Of a DNA stretch of 38,960 nt, positions 8,483-16,820 are shown one piece after another. Each line of letters begins with the position of its first letter. Position 1 is the first letter of the stretch. Position numbers and translations under genes: made by a program. Origin of the DNA: Leptolyngbyaceae cyanobacterium M65_K2018_010 (GTDB lineage: Bacteria; Cyanobacteriota; Cyanobacteriia; Phormidesmidales; Phormidesmidaceae); NCBI GenBank assembly GCA_015295885.1, contig DVEE01000296.1:1-38960 (forward strand), written 5' to 3'. The notes under the pieces were generated by a model. It was not told where the DNA came from, searched no databases, and worked only from the letters and a program-made list of their open reading frames with translations.

Positions 8483-9196
8483 CTAGAGAACCGGATGATT
8501 TTGCAGATCCACCGCCGCCTGAAAGGCATCCCAGGCCAAAACATCCGCCAGCAGAGCACGATAGCCCAACACATTGGGATGGAGGCCATCGGCGGAGATG
8601 CGATCGCGCCACCAAGCCTCTCCCCGCATGAGCCAAAGATCCATCACATCCAAGTAGGGAATGTTGTAGCTGGCACAGGCTTGACGAGTCGCCTCCTTGT
8701 AGCGCCATTGCTCCCGCTGGGAGTAGTACAACACCTCAGAGAAGGGCATGGCAGCCTCATTGACGGGGGGCATGCCGATAAACAAAACCGGGCACAGTTG
8801 GCGAGCCTGGCTCAGCAGTTGGGTCAGACTTTGTTCAAATTCTTCAAATTCCGTATAGTTACGCCCTAGGGGACGGCCCACCCGGGCAGAATCGTTAGTC
8901 CCGACGGACAACATAATCAAATCGGGCAGCCGGTTACGAATTTCGCCCCGGTAACGAAATTCCTGGTGGAGTCTGGCCAGCACCTGGCCCAGGCGATCGC
9001 CCCGTACTCCCAGGTTGTAGAAGACAGCACCAGTAGATCCCGGCTCCATGGCAAGGCGGCGCAGCCGCTCCACCCAACCCCCTCCCTCCGGGTCGCCAAA
9101 GCCGTAGACCAGGCTATCGCCTAAAACAACAATCTTCTGTGGATGGGCCTGCTTCAGCGTAATACCCGCCGCAGGACTGGAAGAAGTCGCTACCAT
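8483..9196 (-). CDS. SGNH/GDSL-type hydrolase
   Basis: A 237-residue esterase-type hydrolase of the SGNH superfamily. Block I is VVLGDSLVYGFGD near residue 24-36 with the nucleophilic serine. The conserved glycine lies in the LGVRGDR region (block II), the asparagine in SVGTNDS (block III), and the Asp/His pair in DGLHPNVLGY near the C-terminus (block V). No clear signal peptide is present, so a cytoplasmic location is likeliest. The substrate cannot be read from sequence; relatives act on lipids, acyl groups or acetylated sugars. Start is the ATG at 9194-9196. The gene is convergent with the LCP gene, so any link to polysaccharide deacetylation is speculation. Confidence 0.88.
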   Translation of the reverse strand: MVATSSSPAAGITLKQAHPQKIVVLGDSLVYGFGDPEGGGWVERLRRLAMEPGSTGAVFYNLGVRGDRLGQVLARLHQEFRYRGEIRNRLPDLIMLSVGTNDSARVGRPLGRNYTEFEEFEQSLTQLLSQARQLCPVLFIGMPPVNEAAMPFSEVLYYSQREQWRYKEATRQACASYNIPYLDVMDLWLMRGEAWWRDRISADGLHPNVLGYRALLADVLAWDAFQAAVDLQNHPVL

Positions 9197-9332
9197 TCAG
9201 ACTGTCTTATCCTCAACACCTAGGTGCAAACACCAGTTTCCCCCAGCCAGGCTAGGCAGGGCCTGGGTATTGGTGCAGAACTCACTGAGACTTCATAGGT
9301 CTAGATAGAGTCCAGCCATCCCAGGGGGAAAG

Positions 9333-9941
9333 GTGTTTAAATTGTTTACATACTACCTTGCTCTGCCCTCAGCACAATGGGGTTGGCTCTGGCCAGCAAC
9401 GGCCAGGGCTGCTTCTCCGTCTCCACTGCCTTTGCTGTTACCTATGCTCTCCCCCGCCATTGAACGTCTGCTGCAGGACCTTAGGGATGAAGACAGTAAC
9501 CGTCGCGACGCTGCGACAGAAGCCCTCTGGCAAATGTGGTTTACCCAAAAGGGCACGAGAGGACTGCAACGTCTGCGTCAGAGTCAAGTCCTACTGGAGG
9601 GTGGACATCTCGCTGCCGCGGAGGAACTGCTGTCACGGTTGATTGCCGATTTACCCGATTTTGCCGAAGCCTGGAATCGGCGGGCCGTGCTGTACTTTGT
9701 GCAGGAGCGCTACGAAGAGGCTAAGACCGACTGTCAACGGGTGGTGGAGTTAATCCCCTACCATTTTGGGGCTCTCCACGGTCTGGGCCTGTGTTACGCC
9801 GCCCTAGAGCAGTATCGGGAAGCGATTCAGGCCTTTCAACAGGCCTTAGAGGTGCAGCCCTACGCCCTGGCTAACCAGCGGTTGATTTTGGAATGTACCC
9901 TACGGCTGGAGGATGACAGTAACCCGGCAGGCCCGGCCTAG
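9333..9941 (+). CDS. Tetratricopeptide repeat protein
   Basis: A TPR-type helical repeat protein that should mediate protein-protein contacts. Two or three TPR units span about residues 85-190, with motif residues such as AEAWNRRAVLYFVQERYEEA and ALHGLGLCYAALEQYREAIQ followed by an ALEVQP end. The GTG at 9333 has purine-rich sequence just upstream (GGGGGAAAG) and gives 202 residues with a tryptophan-rich hydrophobic N-terminus containing ATARAA, which could be an export signal. An in-frame ATG at 9444 gives a soluble 165-residue form beginning MLSPAIERLL, and I cannot decide between them. The partner is unknown. It is divergent from the hydrolase gene and lies 270 bases upstream of ispG. Confidence 0.78.
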   Translation: MFKLFTYYLALPSAQWGWLWPATARAASPSPLPLLLPMLSPAIERLLQDLRDEDSNRRDAATEALWQMWFTQKGTRGLQRLRQSQVLLEGGHLAAAEELLSRLIADLPDFAEAWNRRAVLYFVQERYEEAKTDCQRVVELIPYHFGALHGLGLCYAALEQYREAIQAFQQALEVQPYALANQRLILECTLRLEDDSNPAGPA

Positions 9942-10211
9942 GTGGCACCGGCCTGACCCCGGAGAGGGATAGCCCTAGCGCCCTAGTGGTCCTCCCTGCC
10001 CTCCCGTCCACCGAGGGGGGACCTGGTTAAGCCTGAGGGGATCTGGACTAAATACCGCGTCCCCCAGCCAGCCCTTTGCTAGCGGAACTGCAGAAATGCC
10101 CTAGGGATGAATAATTGGTTAAAGGGGGCATTCTGTGGCACTCTGAGAAATGGACTTATCACCGCCCTGAACCCCTGATCCACAAGCATTAGCAACCATT
10201 GAGCCAAGGCT

Positions 10212-11441
10212 ATGCAGACCCTCTCCAATCCCCCCGTATCGACCCCTTCGAGCTTCCCTTCGCCAGCCTTTGATACCACCATTCACCGTCGCCAGACCAG
10301 ACCTGTGCGGGTTGGCAACGTCACCATTGGCGGCGGCCATCCCGTGGTGGTGCAATCCATGATCAACGAAGACACCCTGGATATCCCCGGGTCGGTGGCG
10401 GCCATTCGCCGCTTGCACGAAATAGGTTGCGAAATCGTGCGGGTCACGGTGCCCAGCATGGCTCACGCTAAGGCCCTGGCGGAAATTCGCCAGATTTTGG
10501 CAGATACCTACCAACCTGTGCCCCTGGTGGCTGATGTCCACCACAATGGCATGAAAATTGCCTTAGAAGTGGCTAAGCATGTGGATAAGGTGCGGATTAA
10601 TCCCGGTCTCTACGTCTTTGAGAAACCCCAGGCAGGGCGTACCAGCTACAGTCAGGCTGAATTCGAGGACATTGGCGAAAAAATTCGGGCCACCCTAGAG
10701 CCTCTGGTGGTTTCCCTGCGGGATCAGGGTAAGGCTATGCGGATTGGCGTGAACCACGGCTCCTTGGCTGAGCGCATGCTGTTTACCTACGGGGATACTC
10801 CGGAGGGGATGGTCGAGTCTGCCCTGGAATTTTTGCGTATTTGTGAGTCCCTGGATTTTCGCAATCTGGTGATCTCCCTCAAGGCCTCCAGGGTGCCGGT
10901 TATGCTGGCCGCCTACCGGCTGATGGTGAAGCGCATGGATGAACTGGGCATGGACTATCCCCTGCATCTGGGGGTGACGGAAGCCGGCGATGGCGAGTAT
11001 GGCCGCATCAAGTCCACCGCAGGCATTGCCACCCTATTGGCGGAGGGCATTGGCGATACGATTCGAGTGTCTCTGACAGAGGCCCCGGAGAAGGAAATTC
11101 CCGTTTGCTATAGCATTTTGCAAGCTCTGGGCCTGCGTAAAACCATGGTTGAGTACGTCGCCTGCCCCTCCTGCGGGCGTACCCTATTTAACCTGGAAGA
11201 AGTGCTCCAGCGCGTACGGGCTGCAACCCAGCACCTAACCGGTCTGGATATTGCGGTCATGGGCTGTATTGTCAACGGCCCTGGGGAGATGGCCGATGCG
11301 GACTACGGCTACGTGGGTAAAACCCCTGGGTATATTTCCCTCTACCGTGGCCGGGATGAAATCAAGCGGGTGCCTGAAGATCAGGGGGTGGAAGAGTTAA
11401 TTAACCTGATCAAGGCGGATGGTCGCTGGGTTGACCCCTAG
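10212..11441 (+). CDS. ispG: 4-hydroxy-3-methylbut-2-enyl diphosphate synthase (IspG/GcpE)
   Basis: IspG reductively converts MEcPP to HMBPP, the penultimate step of the MEP isoprenoid pathway that feeds carotenoids, phytol and quinones. In cyanobacteria ferredoxin is the expected electron donor. The 409-residue protein has a TIM-barrel part (RRQTRPVRVGNVTIGG, then VQSMINEDT) and a C-terminal [4Fe-4S] domain. Its cluster ligands are CPSC (Cys near 318 and 321) and CIVNGPGE (Cys near 352, Glu near 359). The length is that of the two-domain bacterial form, without the plant/Chlamydia insert. The ATG at 10212 gives a short unconserved leader before the barrel. It is followed 136 bases later by the co-oriented protease gene. 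Confidence 0.97.
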   Translation: MQTLSNPPVSTPSSFPSPAFDTTIHRRQTRPVRVGNVTIGGGHPVVVQSMINEDTLDIPGSVAAIRRLHEIGCEIVRVTVPSMAHAKALAEIRQILADTYQPVPLVADVHHNGMKIALEVAKHVDKVRINPGLYVFEKPQAGRTSYSQAEFEDIGEKIRATLEPLVVSLRDQGKAMRIGVNHGSLAERMLFTYGDTPEGMVESALEFLRICESLDFRNLVISLKASRVPVMLAAYRLMVKRMDELGMDYPLHLGVTEAGDGEYGRIKSTAGIATLLAEGIGDTIRVSLTEAPEKEIPVCYSILQALGLRKTMVEYVACPSCGRTLFNLEEVLQRVRAATQHLTGLDIAVMGCIVNGPGEMADADYGYVGKTPGYISLYRGRDEIKRVPEDQGVEELINLIKADGRWVDP

Positions 11442-11577
11442 GGGGACGACTGGGTTACTCCCCCAGCCAGTCTCTTACCTATCGTTAAGGACAGCTAATT
11501 CTCTGGCCTATCCCCCCTGCCAAATCGGTGGCGTGTGTTAGATTGGGCATAATTAGCTGCAACAAATATTACCTAGT

Positions 11578-12879
11578 ATGACCATTGCAAAGCGGGGCTT
11601 GATCTTAGGTGCAACTGCTCTAGCCGTAGGCACTGTAACGGTAACCGGGGCAGGTATCCACCTTTCCCAAAGCAAGGCTTTTTTCCAGGAAAGCCCCAAG
11701 GAGTTGGTTGACGAGGTTTGGCAGCTAATTAACCGCAACTACGTCGATGGCACCTTTAATCAGGTAGATTGGGAAGCGGTGCGCACCGAGTACCTAGGTC
11801 GTAGCTACAGCAACCAGGAAGAGGCCTACGTTGCGATCCGAGAAATGCTCGAGAAGCTTGAGGATCCCTACACTCGCTTCATGGATCCCCAGGAATTTCG
11901 CAATATGCAAATTGATACCTCCGGCGAACTGACCGGCGTGGGCATCCAGATTTCCCAAGACGAAGAAACCAAAGAAATTGTGGTAGTCGCCCCCATTGAG
12001 GACACCCCCGCCTTCGAAGCTGGCATTCGTTCTAAGGATGTGATTCTAGCGATCGACGGAGAATCCACCGAAGGCATGGAATTAAACGATGCCGTTAACA
12101 AAATTCGGGGACCGGTTGGGTCTGAGGTGACCCTGTCCATTCGTCGGGGTGAGGATCGCATAGAGGTGCCGATTACCCGGGCGCTGATTGAAATTCATCC
12201 CGTTCGTTACAGCACCCAGCCTGGTCCAGAGGGATTGGTGGGTTACATTCGGCTAACCCAATTTAGTGCCAATGCAGCCTCGGAAATGAGTGAGGCTATC
12301 GAAGACCTAGAGAAGCAAGGGGTGACCGGCTATATTTTGGATCTACGCTCTAACCCCGGCGGCCTACTCTACGCCAGTATTGATATTGCCCGTATGTGGC
12401 TCAGCAACGGAATCATCGTTTCCACCGTTAACCGTCAGGGGGTGGTGGATGAAGAGACCGCTAACAATCGATCTCTGACTAATAAGCCCCTGGTGGTGCT
12501 GGTTGACGGGGGGTCGGCCAGTGCTAGCGAAATTTTATCGGGCGCCCTTCAGGACAATGACCGCGCTGTGTTAGTCGGCACTCGTACCTTTGGTAAGGGC
12601 TTAGTGCAATCGGTTCGAAGTCTGGCGGATGGCTCCGGTGTGGCGGTGACCGTCGCTAAATATCTCACTCCCAGTGGGCGGGATATTAATAAGTACGGCA
12701 TCGATCCCGATGTGCAGGTAGAGCTCAGTGAAGAGCAACGGGAAACTCTAGCGACTGATCGTGAGCTGATTGGTACTTCCCAAGATCCCCAATTCGCAGA
12801 AGCCTTGAGCATTCTTACCGTTGAGATCCAGGAAGCCAGAGGCGGTAGTAACGTCACCTCTGCCATTGGCAACGAGTAA
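11578..12879 (+). CDS. Carboxyl-terminal processing protease (S41 family, CtpA/CtpC type)
   Basis: A periplasmic or lumenal serine protease with a Ser/Lys dyad. The 433-residue protein begins with an uncleaved anchor or signal segment (residues ~5-28). It has a PDZ domain at about 100-190 (GVGIQISQDEETKE, PAFEAGIRSKDVILAIDG) and then the S41 peptidase core. Catalytic Ser315 lies in GGSASASEI and Lys340 in FGKGLVQS, the family's 25-residue spacing. Cyanobacteria carry several paralogues: CtpA matures the D1 C-terminus, whereas CtpB and CtpC have other roles. I lean to CtpC but cannot prove which paralogue this is. A psbA gene end lies 11 kb away, which is not evidence of linkage. The ATG at 11578 is supported by the signal sequence. 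Confidence 0.92.
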   Translation: MTIAKRGLILGATALAVGTVTVTGAGIHLSQSKAFFQESPKELVDEVWQLINRNYVDGTFNQVDWEAVRTEYLGRSYSNQEEAYVAIREMLEKLEDPYTRFMDPQEFRNMQIDTSGELTGVGIQISQDEETKEIVVVAPIEDTPAFEAGIRSKDVILAIDGESTEGMELNDAVNKIRGPVGSEVTLSIRRGEDRIEVPITRALIEIHPVRYSTQPGPEGLVGYIRLTQFSANAASEMSEAIEDLEKQGVTGYILDLRSNPGGLLYASIDIARMWLSNGIIVSTVNRQGVVDEETANNRSLTNKPLVVLVDGGSASASEILSGALQDNDRAVLVGTRTFGKGLVQSVRSLADGSGVAVTVAKYLTPSGRDINKYGIDPDVQVELSEEQRETLATDRELIGTSQDPQFAEALSILTVEIQEARGGSNVTSAIGNE

Positions 12880-13207
12880 CCTCCCTCGACGGTCCCTCTC
12901 GGCACCTAGCCAATCCCTTAGGACGATTTCTGGATAACAACATACCCTTGTCAGAGGGGCACGCAACCTGGGCCCATCCCAACTCCTGGATGGGCACGGG
13001 TAATGCCTTTACCGTACAGAGTAGAGGTCATATCTTCCCTAGAATGCTTCCGTGGGGTTGATTCAGAGCTCCGTTTTGGCTTTGACCGAAGGCGTATCTG
13101 GGCTTGATGGATAATAACTGTCAGTAGGTGAGTTGGGGCATTTCGGAGGGATGAATCCCTGGCCTGACGAGCAACCCCTTCATCCCTCTGTCTCTCTATG
13201 GTCGATC
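12880..13207. other. Intergenic region with a terminator-like hairpin
   Basis: This 328-base gap lies between the convergent protease gene and the small minus-strand gene. GCCCATCC (12972-12979) pairs with GGATGGGC (12988-12995) around an 8-base loop, 93 bases after the protease stop. There is no T run, so terminator function is tentative. I see nothing else in the gap. Confidence 0.45.
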
Positions 13208-13426
13208 CTAACTAGGCTCGCACCGGTGTGCTCGAATCAGCCCTACTCGACGGGCTATGGCTTCCCCCTGGGTGGGAAATGGCCCCCAGACCTGGGCGCT
13301 AGCCTCGATTTCTCCCAGGGTGGGCGCGGATTTCAGGACAACTTGACAGCGACCATCATCGAGTTTGATCACGTACCATTCTTCCTGGGGTGGGGGCATG
13401 GAATTTTCCTGGGGAGTCTGGCTCAT
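13208..13426 (-). CDS. Small hypothetical protein
   Basis: A 72-residue, probably soluble protein with an amphipathic core (EEWYVIKLDDGRCQVVL, then QVWGPFPTQGEAIARRVGLIR). The pattern of alternating strand residues followed by a helix looks like a genuine small alpha/beta domain and not a chance ORF. No membrane segment or known catalytic motif is visible, and I cannot name a family. The ATG at 13424-13426 has only a weak ribosome-binding site. It is divergent from the DUF1815 gene. Confidence 0.6.
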   Translation of the reverse strand: MSQTPQENSMPPPQEEWYVIKLDDGRCQVVLKSAPTLGEIEASAQVWGPFPTQGEAIARRVGLIRAHRCEPS

Positions 13427-13726
13427 TTTAAGTCTTCATTTCGTCGTACACACTACGGCTAGGAATGGGGTAGATGAATACCCTTAAGGGAATGCCTATC
13501 GTGGGCATTAGGTTAAGTTATGGATCCAAATAGCCTATAAGCTCATGTTTTCAGCCATCATAGGAGGCTGAGATAAGAATCTAGGCTCTGCTTACCAGGT
13601 TCAGGAGTCCTGAGGGGTGCCTCGATTCAACCCTTTCACCATGCAGCTTTTAGGCCAATAGCCCCAGCCCTTAAGGATTAATTAATTTTTGGGCTACAAT
13701 TTAGAGAACTGTACAGGAGGATGGGT
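13427..13726. promoter_or_regulatory. Divergent intergenic region with -10 box and strong ribosome binding site for the DUF1815 gene
   Basis: The region holds TACAAT at 13695-13700, a good -10 candidate for the DUF1815 gene with no clear -35 match, and AGGAGG at 13715-13720. Two in-frame ATGs follow. The one at 13721 abuts the AGGAGG, while the one at 13727 has a proper 6-base spacing. This favours 13727. Confidence 0.6.
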
Positions 13727-14071
13727 ATGTTTGTCAGGTTAGCTGAGCAACATCGCCAGTTTGTTAAAGACCTGGTTATGAACCTTCAGGCCTTGGCGAT
13801 TGTGCTCGAAGAACTGGGATATTTAGCATCCTGCTACACCTGTGGCGGCCAGATGAACAGCGCCTCCTTTATGGTGAGTCTGGGGGATAACCACTTGATT
13901 CGATTTTTAGTGTCCGACTACGGCATTACTTGGACGGAAATGCGGGATGATCGGGAACTCATGAAGCTGGAGGGAGCCGAAGCTATCCAGCAACTCCATG
14001 AGTTGGCCAATCTAGCCAAGTTTAAGGTTGAACCCACCCACTCCAGTACCCAGGTATCAAGCCAGGTCTAG
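13727..14071 (+). CDS. DUF1815 family protein
   Basis: A small protein (114 residues from the ATG at 13727) of the cyanobacterial DUF1815 family. It opens MFVRLAEQHRQFVKDLVMNL and keeps the hallmark CYTCGGQMNSASF, SDYGITWTEMRDD and LMKLEGAEAI segments. A CxxC pair in CYTC could bind metal or be redox active, but no role has been established to my knowledge. It has no signal or membrane segment. The start is chosen for its 6-base spacing to AGGAGG; starting at 13721 would add only Met-Gly. It is convergent with lepB, with a hairpin between. Conservation and strong translation signals suggest a well-expressed cytoplasmic protein. Confidence 0.88.
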   Translation: MFVRLAEQHRQFVKDLVMNLQALAIVLEELGYLASCYTCGGQMNSASFMVSLGDNHLIRFLVSDYGITWTEMRDDRELMKLEGAEAIQQLHELANLAKFKVEPTHSSTQVSSQV

Positions 14072-14088
14072 GATCCCTTCCTAGCTTG

Positions 14089-14105
14089 GTCAGGTTCAAC
14101 CTGAC
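14089..14105. terminator. Terminator-like hairpin between DUF1815 gene and lepB
   Basis: GTCAGG (14089-14094) pairs with CCTGAC (14100-14105) around the 5-base loop TTCAA. It lies in the 73-base gap between two convergent genes and may serve both. The stem is short and no T run follows. Confidence 0.45.
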
Positions 14106-14144
14106 TCCTCAGTATCCTCTTGCCAGCCATGAACCCAGCAAGAC

Positions 14145-14765
14145 TTATGGGTTATCTAGCCAGCCGAGCCGACTGGGGGGCCAGAATCTGACTAGGGCTT
14201 TACCGATAATATTTTGTTCAGGTAGAAAACCCCATTCGTGGCTATCGTAACTACTATTACGGTTATCTCCTAAAACTAGGTAAGCCGAGTCGGGGACCTG
14301 TTCGGGGCCCCATTGGTAGGAGGGAGGTGCCTTAATATAGTCCTCCTCTATGGCCTCACCATTGATGTGGACCTTGCCATCGCGGATTTCAACCTCTTCG
14401 CCGGGCAGACCAATCACTCGTTTAATAAAGGCATCCCGTCGCTGACCCGGCGGGGTAAGGCTTTCTGGGGGCCAAAAAACAACAATATCTCCCCGATCGG
14501 GCGGATTGAAGTGGTAGCTAATTTTTTCCACTACCAAGCGATCATTAATCTCCAGGGTGGGTTCCATAGACCCGGAGGGAATGTAACGGGCCTCGGCTAC
14601 AAAATGGCGAATCCCTAAGGCCAGCACCACGCTCAGGCCAACGGTTTGAAACACCTCAACCCATGGATTAGGCGGCTGGCTAGGTCTTTTGCCGTAGGCA
14701 GGAGACCGATCTGGGGCCAAGGGAGGCGGAGTCTGGGGGGAGGGTTTTTCGGGGGTATCAGCCAC
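14145..14765 (-). CDS. lepB: Signal peptidase I
   Basis: LepB removes signal peptides from proteins exported by Sec or Tat. The 206-residue protein has a Pro-rich cytoplasmic N-terminus, one transmembrane segment at about 38-56, and the S26 catalytic core outside the membrane. The nucleophile is Ser66 in PSGSMEPTL and the general base is Lys115 in RRDAFIKRVIGLPGE. The C-terminal box GDNRNSSYDSHEWGFL is complete. Length matches cyanobacterial and Gram-positive forms. The ATG at 14763-14765 is the start. The 5' end lies 82 bases downstream of the co-oriented cysteine synthase gene, so co-transcription is possible. Confidence 0.96.
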   Translation of the reverse strand: MADTPEKPSPQTPPPLAPDRSPAYGKRPSQPPNPWVEVFQTVGLSVVLALGIRHFVAEARYIPSGSMEPTLEINDRLVVEKISYHFNPPDRGDIVVFWPPESLTPPGQRRDAFIKRVIGLPGEEVEIRDGKVHINGEAIEEDYIKAPPSYQWGPEQVPDSAYLVLGDNRNSSYDSHEWGFLPEQNIIGKALVRFWPPSRLGWLDNP

Positions 14766-14847
14766 GGATAGACGCCTAGGTGAAACACTGGGGCAGTCAA
14801 TAAGACTTGTCCAGCCCAGTTTAACCTACTGATCATAGCTGGAGGAT

Positions 14848-15897
14848 TTAGCCATGGGGTAATTTTGTGGAATCTTGTTGGGAAACGAGTCTTTCTGAGC
14901 TGGAAGGCGCATAGGCTAATAGATCCGTTGACCACAGCCCCTTCTCCTCCAACCACTGGCGGTTGAAAATGCGGGATTGGTAGCGAGATCCGCCGTCACA
15001 CAGTACGGTCACAATGGTATGGCCGGGACCTAAGCGTTGGGCTAATTGAACCGCTGCGGCCACGTTGATTCCCACTGAACCGCCCATGAACAGGCCATCG
15101 CGATAGAGCAGTTGGTAGAGGACGCGCAGGGCTTCTGGATCCTCAATTTGGATGGCGTCATCAATGGGGACATTTTCCATGTTGGCGGTAATGCGACTAT
15201 TACCGATGCCTTCCGTAATCGATCGCCCCTCCGGTTGAATCACACCGGTTTTGATCCAACTGTACAGGCCGCTGCCCATGGGGTCGGCTACCACGCAGTG
15301 CACCCTGGGGTTTTGCTCCTTAAGAAACAGGGCCGTACCCGCGTAGGTCCCGCCGGTACCCGTCGCCGCCACCCAGGCATCCACCGTTCCCTCGGTTTGT
15401 AACCAAATTTCTGGCCCGGTGGTCTCGTAGTGGGCTTGCCGATTGGCTAAGTTATCAAATTGGTTGGCCCAAATCGCGTTGTCCATTTCCTCTGCTAACC
15501 GACCGGACACTTTGACGTAGTTGTTCGGGTCTCGGTAGGGCACCGCCGGCACGGTTCGGACCTCAGCCCCAAGGGTGCGCAAAAGGTCTATTTTTTCCTG
15601 GGATTGGGTGTCAGGAATCACGATTAGACAGCGATAGCCCTTAGCATTACAGATGTGGGCTAGCCCAATGCCGGTATTGCCGGCGGTGCCTTCTACCACG
15701 GTACCGCCGGGGCGGAGTAGGCCTCTTTTTTCGGCATCCTGGATGATGTATAGGGCGGCCCGATCCTTGACGGATCCACCGGGGTTGAGAAATTCAGCTT
15801 TGCCGAGAATTTCGCAACCCGTGGCTTCACTGACACTGTTCAAGCGAATCAGGGGGGTGTTACCAATCGTGTCAACAAAGCCGCGTTTGATATCCAT
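14848..15897 (-). CDS. cysK: Cysteine synthase (O-acetylserine sulfhydrylase)
   Basis: A PLP-dependent beta-replacement enzyme that makes cysteine from O-acetylserine and sulfide. With the ATG at 15895-15897 it has 349 residues and begins MDIKRGFVDTIGNTPLIRLN. A TTG seven codons upstream is possible but less likely. The PLP lysine is Lys44 in NPGGSVKDRA, the substrate loop reads EGTAGNTGIGL, and the phosphate-binding loop is TGTGGT. The usual bacterial CysK loop is TSGNTG; the TAGNTG form marks a subfamily also seen in fungal enzymes, so it may be a CysK paralogue. The alternative names CysM and cystathionine beta-synthase-like cannot be excluded. It lies just upstream of lepB and divergent from the HAD gene. 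Confidence 0.88.
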   Translation of the reverse strand: MDIKRGFVDTIGNTPLIRLNSVSEATGCEILGKAEFLNPGGSVKDRAALYIIQDAEKRGLLRPGGTVVEGTAGNTGIGLAHICNAKGYRCLIVIPDTQSQEKIDLLRTLGAEVRTVPAVPYRDPNNYVKVSGRLAEEMDNAIWANQFDNLANRQAHYETTGPEIWLQTEGTVDAWVAATGTGGTYAGTALFLKEQNPRVHCVVADPMGSGLYSWIKTGVIQPEGRSITEGIGNSRITANMENVPIDDAIQIEDPEALRVLYQLLYRDGLFMGGSVGINVAAAVQLAQRLGPGHTIVTVLCDGGSRYQSRIFNRQWLEEKGLWSTDLLAYAPSSSERLVSQQDSTKLPHG

Positions 15898-16038
15898 GCC
15901 GTTTGTAACCTTTGACAACCTTGCGGGGTAGGTGGACTCGCCTCTTCATCCTACGGTGAAATGGGGAGCTTCTCGGCTAGAATCGTGGTGCTTTCCCTGT
16001 TTTGCAGCGGATCTACCGTTGCCGGTGATGGTTGTTCT

Positions 16039-16809
16039 ATGGCCTTGCTCGAAGCCTTAATTTTTGATGTCGATGGCACCCTGGCCGAAACCGAACGGGA
16101 TGGTCACCGGGTAGCCTTTAACCAGGCCTTTCAGGACTTTGAGTTGCCCTGGTACTGGTCGGTAGGCCTCTACGGACAACTGTTGCGAGTGGCCGGTGGT
16201 AAGGAGCGCATTCGCTATTATGTGGATCGTTATCAGCCTGGGTTGGTTGGCGATCGCGATCTGGCCCAGTTAGTGACAGCTCTCCACCGAGCCAAAACCC
16301 AGCATTTTCAAGCTCTCCTAGCCACCGATGTGATTCCTCTGCGGCCTGGGGTCAAGCGCCTGCTAGCCGCCGCCCGGCAGCAGGGGGTGCGGTTGGCCAT
16401 TGCCACCACCAGCGCCAAGGACACGGTAATCCCCCTACTGGAACGGCTGTTGGGGCCAGAATCGCCCACCTGGTTTGAGGTGATTGCCGCCGGTGACATG
16501 GTGCCGGCCAAAAAGCCTGCCCCCGACATCTACCATCTGGTGGTGGAGGTGATGGGGTTGGACCGATCTCGCTGTCTGGTGGTCGAAGATAGCCAACCCG
16601 GCCTGACCGCAGCGCTGGCGGCGGGGCTGACCACGGTGGTCACCGTGAATGACTATACCCGGCATCAAACCCTGTCGGGGGCCCGCCTGGTGATTAACCA
16701 TTTGGGGGAGCCCCATCTACCCTTTGAGGTTTTGCAAGGGGACACGGGGCAAGCCTACTATTTTTCTCTGGATCTGGCCCAAACCCTGCTATCCTGGGCC
16801 CAAACCTGA
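16039..16809 (+). CDS. HAD-superfamily phosphatase, CbbY-like
   Basis: A haloacid dehalogenase-type phosphatase of the CbbY/beta-phosphoglucomutase group (256 residues from ATG 16039). Motif I is FDVDGTLAET with the nucleophile Asp10 and acid/base Asp12. Motif II is IATTSAKD, motif III is the lysine in PAKKPAPDIY, and motif IV is VVEDSQPGL. The helical cap (about 18-85) fits the CbbY type, which in photosynthetic organisms removes inhibitory sugar bisphosphates such as xylulose-1,5-bisphosphate. That substrate is family knowledge, not shown here. An ORF extends upstream to 15961, but its 26 extra residues are not family-like. The tenA gene follows after 11 bases, so the two are probably co-transcribed. 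Confidence 0.88.
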   Translation: MALLEALIFDVDGTLAETERDGHRVAFNQAFQDFELPWYWSVGLYGQLLRVAGGKERIRYYVDRYQPGLVGDRDLAQLVTALHRAKTQHFQALLATDVIPLRPGVKRLLAAARQQGVRLAIATTSAKDTVIPLLERLLGPESPTWFEVIAAGDMVPAKKPAPDIYHLVVEVMGLDRSRCLVVEDSQPGLTAALAAGLTTVVTVNDYTRHQTLSGARLVINHLGEPHLPFEVLQGDTGQAYYFSLDLAQTLLSWAQT

Positions 16810-16820
16810 GCTTTGCCCCT

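Noticed and set aside
15961..16038. N-terminal extension of the HAD phosphatase
   Set aside because: The 26 extra residues have no family similarity, and the conserved protein starts at ATG 16039.
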